From the NCBI RefSeq assembly GCF_024628805.1, contig NZ_CP102382.1, positions 1,612,001 to 1,676,000 of the forward strand: a stretch of 64,000 nt of DNA. Direction: 5' to 3'. How positions within the stretch are numbered: position 1 is the first letter of the stretch; each line of letters begins with the position of its first letter. The notes beneath the pieces were generated by a model that made no database searches, had not been told where the DNA came from, and worked only from the letters and a program-made list of their open reading frames with translations. The position numbers and the translations under genes were made by a program. Positions 1 through 8,757 of the stretch are shown here, in pieces. Source of the DNA: Paenimyroides aestuarii (lineage in GTDB: Bacteria > Bacteroidota > Bacteroidia > Flavobacteriales > Flavobacteriaceae).

Positions 1-245
1 GTGGCAGCTAAGTATGAATCTAAATGAGTAAGTATTTTTTTTGCTGCGTTTGCAGAAGAAGATTTAATGCCTTTGTAAACTTCGATTTGTGAAGCGCGAA
101 CTTTAACAATTGCGAACTCTGCTGCAACGAAAAATCCGTTTAAAAAAACTAAAAATAAAGTTAAAATAAGCTTCCAGACCGATACTTCATCAGATAAACT
201 GTCAGCCATAACCATTGATAAGGTACTCAGGGGTATTGCATCCAT
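1..245 (-). CDS. CNNM/CorC-type (HlyC/CorC) membrane protein, N-terminal fragment
   Basis: The reading frame opens with ATG at 243-245 and stays open to the window edge (81 codons). It reads MDAIPLST, then a hydrophobic segment LILTLFLVFLNGFFVAAEFA at about residues 24-43, followed by IVKVRASQI. The NGFFVAAEFA stretch at the first membrane helix is characteristic of the DUF21/CNNM domain of HlyC/CorC family proteins, which usually continue with CBS domains and a CorC_HlyC domain and are linked to divalent cation (Mg/Co) transport or tolerance. Only the first helix is visible, so the CBS part is inferred from the family. Divergent from nothing nearby: a 295-bp AT-rich gap follows. Confidence 0.7.
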   Translation of the reverse strand, partial: MDAIPLSTLSMVMADSLSDEVSVWKLILTLFLVFLNGFFVAAEFAIVKVRASQIEVYKGIKSSSANAAKKILTHLDSYLAA

Positions 246-540
246 ATTAAATAAAAAAAACTCTAGTTAAATTTTTTTATTGAGCTTTTAATGTACATAC
301 AAAAATATAAAAAAAAGAGTAGGAAAAAGTATTTTTTATTTTTGGTTTGTTTTTTCTTTACTTTTCTTTGTGTGTGCGGTTTTAAAAAAGGTTTGCTAAG
401 ATTTTTTGATAGCAAAGTTGCTGTACATGCTGTAAAATTCGTGCTTTTTTGGAGAAAATGGTACATTGCTAGTTGCAAAATAGTGGCACGGAAAGGATTT
501 TTGCTTTCAAAAAAATTTTAAATCAATAGCAGCAAAAATG
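246..540. other. AT-rich intergenic gap, no supported gene
   Basis: Very T/A-rich spacer between two minus-strand genes. Short lysine/phenylalanine-rich frames exist on both strands but look like composition artefacts: no ribosome binding site, no recognisable motif, and the two overlap each other. It probably holds the promoter of the CNNM gene near 246-300. No convincing hairpin was seen. Confidence 0.5.
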
Positions 541-1092
541 CTAAATACGCGTTTTTTTCTTCTGCAACAGCTTTAGTATTTTTCTGCCTCTGCTTAAAAA
601 AGAGGGTTCTTGCAACAGCAAATTTTGTTCAATAAGTGCGATTAACTGTTCTTTAACCCAATCTTCTTCATCCACCAAAAAATAAAGAATATGAATGGCA
701 TTTACCCTTGTTGCCACGGCTGATGGCAGAATAATCCAATCGAACATGGTGTGGATAATTTGCTTTTTTTGTGCGGTATTATAAAGGTTTTTGTTGTTTT
801 TTAATTGATGAAAAATGGTCCGCGATATACAGCGTTTGTTCGATTCATGGGTTTCGGCTAAAGCCCGTTGCAAATACAAATCCAAAGCTTGATCCAAATA
901 ATCAATATGGCGTTCCACCAACATATCCAATGCATGATACAATACAATTTTTTGCTTAGCATCCACACTGTAAATCACGTTCAAAAAAGCAGCAGCAGCA
1001 ATTTGCTCGTTTAAAATATAATTCATTGCTAACGTTCTACTGTTGGTGCTTAGATTGTGTTGATTAGTTGAAAAATAAGTAATTACATCCAT
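541..1092 (-). CDS. conserved hypothetical all-helical protein
   Basis: A 183-residue cytoplasmic protein without signal peptide or membrane segment. The sequence is dominated by amphipathic helices rich in Leu, Ile, His and Gln, with a pattern like short HEAT/ARM-type repeats (for example residues 25-60 and 115-165). It ends in a basic tail, KILKLLQKKKTRI. Similar short proteins in flavobacteria are, as I recall, sometimes annotated as adenylosuccinate lyase, but no lyase signature is visible here, so that name should not be trusted. It stands alone, divergent from hpt with 114 bp between starts. Function unknown. Confidence 0.6.
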   Translation of the reverse strand: MDVITYFSTNQHNLSTNSRTLAMNYILNEQIAAAAFLNVIYSVDAKQKIVLYHALDMLVERHIDYLDQALDLYLQRALAETHESNKRCISRTIFHQLKNNKNLYNTAQKKQIIHTMFDWIILPSAVATRVNAIHILYFLVDEEDWVKEQLIALIEQNLLLQEPSFLSRGRKILKLLQKKKTRI

Positions 1093-1181
1093 ATAAAATT
1101 ATTAAAAAAAGAAATTTAGTTAAAAATAAAAATATATTTGGCAAATTTGCGAATAAACTTTAATTAAAGTAGTCATATTCG

Positions 1182-1189
1182 TATATTTG
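1182..1189 (+). promoter_or_regulatory. Bacteroidota -7 box upstream of hpt
   Basis: TATATTTG fits the Bacteroidota sigma-ABfr -7 consensus TAnnTTTG, 17 bp upstream of the hpt start codon. A clear -33 TTG at the usual spacing is not evident. The very short leader suggests hpt has no long 5' untranslated region. Confidence 0.5.
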
Positions 1190-1206
1190 CATCGTTAAAA
1201 TTAAAT

Positions 1207-1737
1207 ATGGAACTTCAAATATTAGATAAAACGTTCGTGCCTTTTATTTCTGCTGCTGAAATTGATAAGGAAATTCAGCGTATTGCTAAAGATTTGCACA
1301 ACAATTTTCAAAACGAAGTTCCGGTTTTTTTAGTAGTGTTAAACGGTGCATTTATGTTTGCAGCCGATTTATTGAAGCATTACACAACCCCCGCACAAGT
1401 TTCGTTTGTTAAAGTGGCTTCTTATCAAGGAACAGAAACCACAGGCAAAGTAAATCAATTACTGGGGCTTGATGTGGATCTTACCAACAAACACGTGGTA
1501 ATTGTAGAAGACATAGTAGATACAGGCACTACTATTACCGCAATTCAACAAGTAATAAACACACAAAAAGTAAAAAGTATGCAGGTTGCTGCGTTGTTTT
1601 TTAAGCCCGAAGCCTACACACAAACGGTGGAAATTAGCCATGTGGGTTTTCGCATTCCCAATAAATTTATTGTGGGATATGGGTTGGATTACAACAAACA
1701 AGGCAGAAATTTACCGGAAGTTTATCAAATAAAATAA
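1207..1737 (+). CDS. hpt: hypoxanthine phosphoribosyltransferase
   Basis: A 176-residue cytosolic purine-salvage enzyme that transfers the phosphoribosyl group of PRPP to hypoxanthine (and usually guanine), giving IMP or GMP. The PRPP-binding loop VVIVEDIVDTGTT (about residues 97-109) carries the adjacent acidic pair and the DTGTT turn typical of type I phosphoribosyltransferases. The upstream VFLVVLNGAFMFAADL and the SYQG segment (about residue 76) match bacterial HPRTs, and length is normal for the family. The next gene, adk, starts 11 bp after the stop, so the two probably form one nucleotide-metabolism operon. The start is supported by the -7 box just upstream. Confidence 0.95.
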   Translation: MELQILDKTFVPFISAAEIDKEIQRIAKDLHNNFQNEVPVFLVVLNGAFMFAADLLKHYTTPAQVSFVKVASYQGTETTGKVNQLLGLDVDLTNKHVVIVEDIVDTGTTITAIQQVINTQKVKSMQVAALFFKPEAYTQTVEISHVGFRIPNKFIVGYGLDYNKQGRNLPEVYQIK

Positions 1738-1748
1738 TAGTAAAGAAA

Positions 1749-2321
1749 ATGATTGCAATAGTTTTATTCGGAAAGCCAGGTGCCGGAAAAGGTACACAGG
1801 CAGAATTTTTAAAAGATAAATACAACCTTACGCACATATCAACGGGCGATGTTTTTAGATATAACATTAAAAACGAAACCGAATTAGGAAAAAAAGCAAA
1901 AGAATTCATGGATCATGGCGAATTGGTTCCCGATTCAATTACTATTGATATGCTAAAGAACGAAGTGAAAAAAAATATGGACAAAGCCGGGTTTTTGTTT
2001 GATGGTTTTCCAAGAACCATTGCACAAGCCGAAGCGTTGGATGCTTTTCTACAATCGATTCATTTAGAAGTAACAGCAACTATTGCTTTAGAAGCAAACG
2101 ATGAAGTGTTGGTGCAACGCATTTTAGAACGCGGAAAAACATCGGGCAGACCAGACGATCAAGACGAAGCAAAGATTCGTACACGTTATGAAGAATACAA
2201 CGAAAAAACAGCTCCATTGATCGATTATTATAAAAAGCAAAACAAATACCACGCTGTAAACGGTATAGGATCTATCCAAGAAATTACCGAAAGATTAAGC
2301 GCCGTAATTGATCAATTTTAA
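1749..2321 (+). CDS. adk: adenylate kinase
   Basis: A 190-residue enzyme that interconverts ATP + AMP and 2 ADP. The P-loop GKPGAGKGTQ lies at residues 8-17, the AMP-binding region has STGD near residue 31 and LFDGFPRT at about 82-89, and the LID arginines occur in GRPDDQDEAKIRTRYEEY. The LID is the short form without Zn-binding cysteines, which explains a length below the 214 residues of long-form enzymes. It follows hpt by 11 bp with a purine-rich ribosome binding site (gtaaagaaa), consistent with cotranscription. An inverted repeat just downstream may end the unit before obgE. Confidence 0.96.
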   Translation: MIAIVLFGKPGAGKGTQAEFLKDKYNLTHISTGDVFRYNIKNETELGKKAKEFMDHGELVPDSITIDMLKNEVKKNMDKAGFLFDGFPRTIAQAEALDAFLQSIHLEVTATIALEANDEVLVQRILERGKTSGRPDDQDEAKIRTRYEEYNEKTAPLIDYYKKQNKYHAVNGIGSIQEITERLSAVIDQF

Positions 2322-2341
2322 TAATAAACAAAATAGTTCTA

Positions 2342-2381
2342 AATAATCTTATCCTTTTTTGTAATTTAGGGTAAGATTATT
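2342..2381 (+). terminator. inverted repeat after adk
   Basis: AATAATCTTATCC pairs with GGGTAAGATTATT across a 14-base loop containing six T. The stem is strong for this AT content, but the T-run lies in the loop rather than after the stem, so termination activity is uncertain. Confidence 0.4.
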
Positions 2382-2527
2382 TGCATTTAATAACACACAA
2401 TAAGCTTGTTAAAAGGCGAGAGGATGAGGTAATAAATGCCTTGCGAAATAATGCAGACAGTTGTAAGCAACAGTTTGCGCTAGTTTAAGAATAAAAAATA
2501 GGAATTACCTATTAAAAGATTAAAACA

Positions 2528-3526
2528 ATGACAGAAGGAAATTTTGTAGATTACGTAAAGATATATGTAGCATCGGGTAAAGGTGGTAAAGGTTCATCGC
2601 ATTTGCACCGCGAAAAGTTTATTGAAAAAGGCGGACCCGATGGAGGAGATGGCGGTCGTGGAGGTCACGTAATTATTCGCGGCAATGAAAGTTTATGGAC
2701 GCTGCATCATTTACGTTTTCAACGACATATAAAAGCCGGACACGGTGGCGATGGCGGAAGCTCTCGAAGCACAGGTGCCGATGGCGAAGACCGTTACATC
2801 GATGTTCCGTTGGGAACAGTTGTAAAGGATAAAGAAACCGGAGCGTTTTTGTTTGAAATCACTGAAAACGGCGAAGAAAAAATCTTGGCAAAAGGTGGTA
2901 AAGGCGGTTTGGGTAACTGGCACTTTCGCTCATCAACCAATCAAACGCCGCGCTATGCACAACCAGGAATTCCCGGTGAAGAGCTCGATATTATTCTAGA
3001 ATTAAAAGTGTTGGCAGATGTTGGTTTGGTTGGCTTTCCCAATGCAGGAAAATCTACTTTATTGTCGGTTTTAACATCGGCAAAACCAAAAATTGGCGAC
3101 TATCCGTTTACAACCTTAAAGCCAAACTTAGGAATTGTGGAATACCGCGATTTTAAATCATTTGTAATTGCCGATATTCCAGGAATTATTGAAGGTGCTG
3201 CCGAAGGAAAAGGGTTGGGGCATTATTTTTTGCGACATATTGAGCGAAACTCTACGTTACTGTTTTTAATTCCTGCCGATGCAGACGATATCAAGAAAGA
3301 ATACGATATTTTATTGGATGAATTAAGAAGATACAACCCCGAAATGCTGGATAAAGACCGTTTAATTGCCATTTCTAAATGCGATATGTTAGACGATGAA
3401 TTAAAAGCGGAACTGAAAACCCAATTGGATAAAGATTTTAATGGACTTCCATATATTTTTATATCATCGGTTGCGCAACAAGGTTTAACCGAACTGAAAG
3501 ATAAACTGTGGCAAATGTTGAATTAA
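2528..3526 (+). CDS. obgE: Obg family GTPase
   Basis: A 332-residue ribosome-associated GTPase involved in 50S maturation and the stringent response. The N-terminal glycine-rich Obg fold (about residues 1-160) shows the usual GG repeats ([31 protein letters not shown]). The G domain follows: G1 GFPNAGKST at 169-177, G3 DIPG near 216, and G4 as SKCD rather than NKxD near 284. It lacks the C-terminal OCT extension of some Firmicute Obg proteins, giving the shorter length typical of Bacteroidota. The start, ATG after taaaaca, leaves a 206-bp gap behind adk that contains no gene. Confidence 0.96.
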   Translation: MTEGNFVDYVKIYVASGKGGKGSSHLHREKFIEKGGPDGGDGGRGGHVIIRGNESLWTLHHLRFQRHIKAGHGGDGGSSRSTGADGEDRYIDVPLGTVVKDKETGAFLFEITENGEEKILAKGGKGGLGNWHFRSSTNQTPRYAQPGIPGEELDIILELKVLADVGLVGFPNAGKSTLLSVLTSAKPKIGDYPFTTLKPNLGIVEYRDFKSFVIADIPGIIEGAAEGKGLGHYFLRHIERNSTLLFLIPADADDIKKEYDILLDELRRYNPEMLDKDRLIAISKCDMLDDELKAELKTQLDKDFNGLPYIFISSVAQQGLTELKDKLWQMLN

Positions 3527-3562
3527 AACACCATTGTTTAAGAACTATTTAATTGGGGGCAC

Positions 3563-4219
3563 ATGGTAAAAAAAACACTGCTTTTTGTTTTATTTTCTTG
3601 TAATATGTTTGCACAAGAGTTTGCTAATAAGCATACAATTACACTTGGACTTATTAATCAAATTGCGCTTATACCAAGATTTGATATAGGGTATTTTCGA
3701 GCGCTCAATGAGCAAGTCACAGCAGGTATTACCCTAGGCTATGGAACTTACGAATTGATGACTTATAAGGGAGTGGAAAACACAACGCATTATAAGTTAT
3801 TTGAAATGCGTCCGGAAATCATGTTGCTTAGAAGAACTGAAAAAAAGTCTCCACATTATTTATCCGCAGAGTTTTTTTATATACACCATACCGACCGTTT
3901 TTCTAATGGATATTTTTACAACGGAAGAGAAAAAGTAGTGTTTGATGATGCAAATTATACCCGTAATAAAATGGGATTCAATCTAAATTATGGAATTATT
4001 GCTTCGTTTGTGAAAAGTAAAAAATTTGGTATCATTCCAGAAATCGGTATGGGCTTTAAACATCGCCAAATAAATTTTTCCAACATAAAAAACGCAGTGG
4101 TGGTTGACAAAGATAGCGATGGATGTTTTCCTATATCAACCGAAAGTTTGTACCATGAAAAAGGAGTGCAAAATAATTTTAATTTCAATATCGATTTACG
4201 TTTATTTTATAAGTTTTAA
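3563..4219 (+). CDS. exported beta-barrel-like hypothetical protein
   Basis: A 218-residue protein. Residues 1-17 (MVKKTLLFVLFSCNMFA, then QEF) form a signal peptide with a cleavage site before Gln, the usual Bacteroidota pattern. The mature part alternates polar and aromatic residues (ITLGLINQIALI, RFDIGYF, VTAGITLGYGTYEL, GFNLNYGIIASF) and ends with LRLFYKF, a C-terminal aromatic like outer-membrane barrel proteins. It begins 36 bp after obgE but has no functional link to it. Probably a small 8-stranded outer-membrane protein; ligand unknown. Confidence 0.6.
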   Translation: MVKKTLLFVLFSCNMFAQEFANKHTITLGLINQIALIPRFDIGYFRALNEQVTAGITLGYGTYELMTYKGVENTTHYKLFEMRPEIMLLRRTEKKSPHYLSAEFFYIHHTDRFSNGYFYNGREKVVFDDANYTRNKMGFNLNYGIIASFVKSKKFGIIPEIGMGFKHRQINFSNIKNAVVVDKDSDGCFPISTESLYHEKGVQNNFNFNIDLRLFYKF

Positions 4220-4291
4220 GTAAAATTCGTTTCCAAATTTAATTGTAATATAGTACAAAAACAGCTTTTGCTTTTTGTTTCTATAAATAAT

Positions 4292-4327
4292 AAAGGAGCT
4301 ATCTGTAAAGATAAGCTCCTTTTTTTG
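4292..4327. terminator. bidirectional terminator between convergent genes
   Basis: AAAGGAGCT pairs perfectly with AGCTCCTTT around a 12-base loop and runs straight into seven T on the plus strand. It lies between the convergent barrel gene and the minus-strand TM-anchored gene, so it may serve both. Confidence 0.75.
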
Positions 4328-4328
4328 T

Positions 4329-5279
4329 TTACTTATTTTCGTTTAATACATATTCTTGGATGATATATCGTGAAACAGGTTTCAATGTTTTTCCAGTTTC
4401 GGGTTGCAAGCCAGGTTTGTTGTAAAACTCTAAAGTTCCATTTGGGTTTTTAATATACCAAATTTTTGGATTTCCCTTTTTGTCGAAAAATAAAGTCTTC
4501 GTATCCACTTTCAATTTCCTGAATTCCTTTATCAATTGATCATCTTTTGGAACCGCTGTTGCCGTAAAACTGTTTACTACTTCCTTACAATCAACTGCTA
4601 CATATTTTTCCTCTTTCCACACCATACAATCTTTTGCAGTAAGGTTTTTGATATTCATAAATACTGAAATTAAGATCAGAATACTCAAAATTCCGACAAT
4701 TCCGATTTTTTTAAAGTGATTATTTCTGCGGGATTTTTTTGGGATCTCTTCACTAACCACAGCAATTTTATCAAAAACAACGGGCTCATTTACTGTTTCC
4801 GGAGTTTTTTCTTCCACATTTGTTTCCGTTTCATCATTTTCGGGGCTTTCTGGTACTACAACATTATAAGAAGCAGCCGGATTTTCTATAACCTCTTCAT
4901 TTTCCGATTCCTTTACTTCCGCTATTTTCTTTTGCAGATGGGAAAATTTAGTAAACGGGCGGTTGGGATAATTCAAAAGAACCGCCAAGGCATTTAATCT
5001 TTTAATTTCGGTTAAATCGCTTTTATCTTTCAAGAAATTAACAATAGGACGAAATTTATCAATCTCGGCTTTTATCTTATTCACTGCATTTTTTTCATAA
5101 CTAAAACCTAAGAATTGCTCAAACGTATCACGATCCGATGCATGGGTTGATTTTTCCATTTGATACACAAATAAATCTCGCAAACCGGCAGGAGTAGGGT
5201 TTATCAATGCCGTGTTATGTGCTTTTTCTTTTTCAGTTTCGTAATACGCTTTCAGTGCTTTTTTATAGAAATCAGTCAT
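4329..5279 (-). CDS. single-pass membrane protein of unknown function
   Basis: A 316-residue protein with a charged N-terminal region (residues 1-130, predicted helical), a linker rich in Glu, Pro and Val (about 130-180), a basic patch KKSRRNNHFKK at 181-191, one transmembrane helix at about 192-211, and a C-terminal domain with two cysteines (KDCMVW, VDCKEV). The basic patch before the helix predicts the N-terminal half in the cytoplasm and the cysteine-bearing C-terminal half in the periplasm. This resembles an anti-sigma-like or sensor layout, but no family was recognised and no sigma factor lies next to it. An array of TCGGAA hexamers lies directly upstream. Confidence 0.6.
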   Translation of the reverse strand: MTDFYKKALKAYYETEKEKAHNTALINPTPAGLRDLFVYQMEKSTHASDRDTFEQFLGFSYEKNAVNKIKAEIDKFRPIVNFLKDKSDLTEIKRLNALAVLLNYPNRPFTKFSHLQKKIAEVKESENEEVIENPAASYNVVVPESPENDETETNVEEKTPETVNEPVVFDKIAVVSEEIPKKSRRNNHFKKIGIVGILSILILISVFMNIKNLTAKDCMVWKEEKYVAVDCKEVVNSFTATAVPKDDQLIKEFRKLKVDTKTLFFDKKGNPKIWYIKNPNGTLEFYNKPGLQPETGKTLKPVSRYIIQEYVLNENK

Positions 5280-5296
5280 AAGTGAACTATTTTATA

Positions 5297-5350
5297 TCGG
5301 AAATTTTCGGAATTCTTCCACATATATCGGAATTATCGGAAACATCGGAA
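5297..5350. promoter_or_regulatory. five-copy TCGGAA hexamer array
   Basis: TCGGAA occurs at 5297, 5307, 5327, 5336 and 5345, that is with steps of 10, 20, 9 and 9 bp, close to one or two DNA helical turns. The array begins 18 bp upstream of the start codon of the minus-strand TM-anchored gene (start 5279). Its phasing suggests a cooperative protein-binding site, but no regulator can be named. Confidence 0.45.
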
Positions 5351-5618
5351 TTCCTTGATAATCAAGCGAAAAACACGCCGTTACTTTGCTTCAGAATTAG
5401 GATGTGTATGGCTGTGAATGTCACAAAAATACAAAACTAATTGTTACAAAATAAATGCATGGCTTGCAAAATCTTTCTCTGGGGAGTAGCAAAATTTTGT
5501 GAGCTGTGCAATAAAACTTCCCAACACAGAGCGCTCTGTTTTTTTTTGAAAGTGTGCCCCATTCATTGGTATGTACCAAAAGGCAACACTATGGTTTAAT
5601 CTTTTATATGTAATTAAA
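5351..5618. other. intergenic region upstream of small exported peptide
   Basis: No supported gene. A frame reading toward the left (5444-5638 minus) is only a shadow. The stretch contains an AT-rich run around 5420-5460 and presumably the promoter of the small exported protein starting at 5619. No recognisable repeat or RNA was seen. Confidence 0.4.
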
Positions 5619-5837
5619 ATGAAAAAAATTAGCTTCATAGCAAGTTTGTTCTTGCTTGGGATTTCAGCAACTGCTTTTGCAAAAAGTAACGAAACAGTTA
5701 AAATAGAAAATAAGATATCAATTGCAAAACCTATTGCGCAAGGAATAGAAACGGTTGATCAAAGCGGCGGCGGTAGTAACAGCGGCACGGTACTTATTCC
5801 TATAAAACCACCAAAACCACCGGTAATTATTAAATAA
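5619..5837 (+). CDS. small exported peptide with Gly/Ser and Pro/Lys tail
   Basis: A 72-residue protein. MKKISFIASLFLLGISATAFA is a clear Sec signal peptide cleaving before KSN, leaving about 51 residues. The mature part is polar, then glycine/serine-rich (QSGGGSNSG), then ends TVLIPIKPPKPPVIIK. A longer in-frame start at 5571 exists, but the internal MKK start gives a proper signal peptide. It lies 61 bp upstream of a TPR histidine kinase and response regulator gene pair. It could be a signal, a cell-surface peptide or an accessory of that system; this is inferred only from position. No family recognised. Confidence 0.55.
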   Translation: MKKISFIASLFLLGISATAFAKSNETVKIENKISIAKPIAQGIETVDQSGGGSNSGTVLIPIKPPKPPVIIK

Positions 5838-5898
5838 GTTGTTGGTGAACTAAATAAAAGTAATAATTTAGGGTGTTCTTATTTCTTTACTAAAAATA

Positions 5899-7836
5899 AT
5901 GAAGTTTCAATACCCTATTTTATTGCTTTTTGCATGGTTCTGTTTTTCTTGTCAAAAGAAAGAAATGGTTTTTAATGAGAAAAAAACTGCTGTAAAAACA
6001 ATTGATTCCCTTTATAATTTATCGTTTTCTGACAATCGTTCTATAAATGATCAAATTCAGTTAACAAATAAAGCAATGTATCTTGCAGAAAAAGAAGCTA
6101 TTGACTCGTTGCTTTTAAAAGGAATCAGCAACAAAGCCTATCATTTTATGGCGATTTTTCCAGATAGTTCAGATTATTACATCAACCAACTCATTGCAAC
6201 TTCAAAAGAGAAAAACAATAAAAAATACTTGGCGTATTCCTATACTTTAAAAGGAAATTCTTTTTACAACAATGCGCAATACGATAGTGCGTATTATTAT
6301 TTTAAAAATGCCAATGTGGTTTATTTTGATTTTAATGACAGTTTATCGCTGGCATACAACCAATTAATGATGGCACGCATTCACTATTTTTACAACGATT
6401 ATAATACAAGTGAAGAATTGGCTACGCAGGCTTTGGAATATCTAAAGAAAAAAAACAACTCTTATATAATTGAAACATATAATATTTTAGGAAGTATTTA
6501 TAAGAAATCGGATAAATATGACGAAGCCATTACCTATTACCAAAAAGCAATAGCACTTACAGATAAAAAATCTTTAGAAGAAAGTTATTTAAGAAATAAT
6601 ATTGCTTCATTGTATATAGCTTCACACCAATATGAAAAAGCAAAAAACATACTTTATAATTTATTAGACTCTGAGTTAGTAAATAATGATGAAAATCTAA
6701 AATCGGCTGTTTTATTAAATATAGGAAATGCTTTGTTTAGTCAAGATCATAACGATGGTTTACCACAGTTGTCGCAATCTTTACAAATAAGAGAAAAAGC
6801 ACATTTGGAGCTATTATCGATTGAAAACTATATTGAAATAGCTGATTATTTTGCGTTAAAAGATCCATCTGTTGCCACAAATTATCTAAAAAAAGCATTG
6901 GCATTAGCAACCAAGCACAAAAGTATCGACAATAAAATTTTGGCTTTAAAAAGGCTGATTTCTTTAAATAAAAAAAATGCAGAAACATATTCCGAAGAAT
7001 ATATTCGCTTGAATGATAGTATTACTTCAGTGCGAAATCAAGCAAAAAACCAATTTGCTAAAATGCGTTTTGATTATTCAAAAGAATTAGAGCAAAACCA
7101 AGTGTTGAAGTCGAGAGCAATTGAAAATCAATTGGTGATACAAAAACAAAAAAACAATCAATTGATATTGTGCAGCATTATTGTTTTTGTGACCATCGCT
7201 TTCTATTTTATATATTATTACCTCAGAAACAAACACCAAAAAGAAAAAATTACCGAAAATTACAAAACCGAACAACGCATTGCAGAACGGATTCACGATG
7301 AATTGGCAAACGATGTGTATCAAACGCTTTCCTTTGCAGAACACACCAATTTGTCCGATGAAAACAACAAAGAAAAGTTGTTGGATTATTTAGAAGATGT
7401 GTACCACCGCACCCGCAATATATCAAAAGAAAACAGCGTAATTCCCACCGAAAAAGAGTATCTGCCTTATTTAAAAAATTTGTTTTTAGAATTTCAAGAT
7501 ACGCAGGTAAAGATTATTACAGCAGGTGTTGAAAATTTTCCTTTTGATGATTTAGATGCTATAAAAAAAATGGTTTTATACAGAATTATTCAAGAATTAT
7601 TGGTGAATATGAAAAAACACAGTCAGGCAGATTTAGTGGTTTTAAAGTTTTTAAAATCAAATAAATATGCCGAAATACAATATACCGATAACGGCGTTGG
7701 CTTGGATAAAAATGAAAAAAAATTAAAAAATGGACTTCAAAATGTGGAAACCCGCATAAAAACCATAAACGGAAGTATTAGTTTTGACCCAGAAATAAAA
7801 AAAGGAATCAAAATCATCATTCAATTTCCTTTATAA
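5899..7836 (+). CDS. lipoprotein-anchored TPR sensor histidine kinase (LuxR-system type)
   Basis: A 645-residue hybrid-free kinase. The N-terminus has a lipoprotein-like signal (ILLLFAWFCFSCQKK, Cys18-20). About residues 60-370 are tetratricopeptide repeats (for example SYIIETYNILGSIYKKSDKY, DEAITYYQKAI), then a coiled coil and a membrane helix (LILCSIIVFVTIAFYFIYYY, about 415-435). The dimerisation/phosphoacceptor helix ERIHDELANDVYQTL has His466, HisKA_3-like. The HATPase shows N-box QELLVNMKKHS, G1 DNGVGL and GLQNVETR. The response regulator follows 11 bp later. The TPR region would lie in the periplasm and sense an unknown partner. Confidence 0.88.
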   Translation: MKFQYPILLLFAWFCFSCQKKEMVFNEKKTAVKTIDSLYNLSFSDNRSINDQIQLTNKAMYLAEKEAIDSLLLKGISNKAYHFMAIFPDSSDYYINQLIATSKEKNNKKYLAYSYTLKGNSFYNNAQYDSAYYYFKNANVVYFDFNDSLSLAYNQLMMARIHYFYNDYNTSEELATQALEYLKKKNNSYIIETYNILGSIYKKSDKYDEAITYYQKAIALTDKKSLEESYLRNNIASLYIASHQYEKAKNILYNLLDSELVNNDENLKSAVLLNIGNALFSQDHNDGLPQLSQSLQIREKAHLELLSIENYIEIADYFALKDPSVATNYLKKALALATKHKSIDNKILALKRLISLNKKNAETYSEEYIRLNDSITSVRNQAKNQFAKMRFDYSKELEQNQVLKSRAIENQLVIQKQKNNQLILCSIIVFVTIAFYFIYYYLRNKHQKEKITENYKTEQRIAERIHDELANDVYQTLSFAEHTNLSDENNKEKLLDYLEDVYHRTRNISKENSVIPTEKEYLPYLKNLFLEFQDTQVKIITAGVENFPFDDLDAIKKMVLYRIIQELLVNMKKHSQADLVVLKFLKSNKYAEIQYTDNGVGLDKNEKKLKNGLQNVETRIKTINGSISFDPEIKKGIKIIIQFPL

Positions 7837-7847
7837 GAATCAAAAAA

Positions 7848-8516
7848 ATGTTTAAAAAAGTTTTAATAGCAGAAGATATCGACAGCATCAGTTTGGGTGT
7901 GGTAACCGCTTTGGAAAACTATTCCGAAATGGAAATTCACCATTCAAAATATTGCGACGATGCGCTGTTAAAAATCAAAAAAGCATTGCAAGACAACCAA
8001 CCATTCGATTTATTGATTTCCGATTTGTCATTTAAAACCGATCATCAAAAAACCGAATTAAAATCGGGCGAAGAGCTGGTGCAGGCAGCAAAAGAGCTAC
8101 AACCCGAAATTAAAATCATCATTTATTCGATAGAAGAACGCATGGCAAAAATTAAAAGTATGTTTGATAATAATTTGATAAATGCCTATATTTCTAAAGG
8201 TCGAAACAGCACACAAGAACTCAAAAAAGCCTTAGCAAATCTGTATGAAAAAGGCGGTAAATACATACCTGAAAGCTTGCAAAGCAAACTGCTTGAAACA
8301 TCGGTTTTTGAAATAGAAGCCCAAGACATAGAACTTTTACAACTATTGGCAAAAGGCTATTCGCGCGATGAAATTTCAGAAGTTTTTTACACTAAAAATT
8401 ATGCATCGGCAAGTTTAAGCAGTGTTGAAAAACGCATCAATCGGCTGAAAATTCATTTTAATTCCCGAAACATCACCCATTTGGTAAGCCAAACCAAAGA
8501 CATTGGCTTAATATAA
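7848..8516 (+). CDS. LuxR-family response regulator
   Basis: A 222-residue partner of the upstream kinase. The receiver domain has the acidic pair Glu9-Asp10, phosphoacceptor Asp59 (LLISDLSF), a hydroxyl/switch region near IIYSIEE and the lysine of AYISKG. The C-terminal part (about residues 145-215) reads DIELLQLLAKGYSRDEISE then SSVEKRINRLK, the LuxR/NarL helix-turn-helix pattern, although the recognition helix is less canonical than most. The 11-bp gap to the kinase gene means one operon. The targets are not visible; the small exported peptide upstream is one candidate. Confidence 0.88.
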   Translation: MFKKVLIAEDIDSISLGVVTALENYSEMEIHHSKYCDDALLKIKKALQDNQPFDLLISDLSFKTDHQKTELKSGEELVQAAKELQPEIKIIIYSIEERMAKIKSMFDNNLINAYISKGRNSTQELKKALANLYEKGGKYIPESLQSKLLETSVFEIEAQDIELLQLLAKGYSRDEISEVFYTKNYASASLSSVEKRINRLKIHFNSRNITHLVSQTKDIGLI

Positions 8517-8590
8517 GAATGTTTTTAAAATAGTATATTAAAACACTTTGTTGTTGCTTTCTTAGAGTTGTTTGTTTCTAAGAAACATTT

Positions 8591-8627
8591 AAAAATCCGG
8601 CTTTTAACCAAGGTTGGATTTTTTTTT
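8591..8627 (+). terminator. terminator after response regulator
   Basis: AAAAATCC and GGATTTTT flank an inner imperfect stem (GGCTTTTAACCAAGGTT) and are followed by a run of nine T, ending the kinase/regulator operon. Confidence 0.6.
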
Positions 8628-8757
8628 AACTATTTTTTATCAGAATGTGGAAACCCGTAAGGAATTGGTTTTTGGAATGTGTATTTATTTAAATAAAATT
8701 GAGTCTCACCTATTGGAGTGATTCAAATAAATACGAACCCTTGAAAGATTTTTTAAT

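Noticed and set aside
263..521. Two overlapping lysine/phenylalanine-rich frames on opposite strands
   Set aside because: Composition-driven; no ribosome binding site, no motif and mutual overlap.
2383..2527. Possible small RNA or tRNA between adk and obgE
   Set aside because: No tRNA consensus arms and no conserved structure recognised; only a weak hairpin precedes it.
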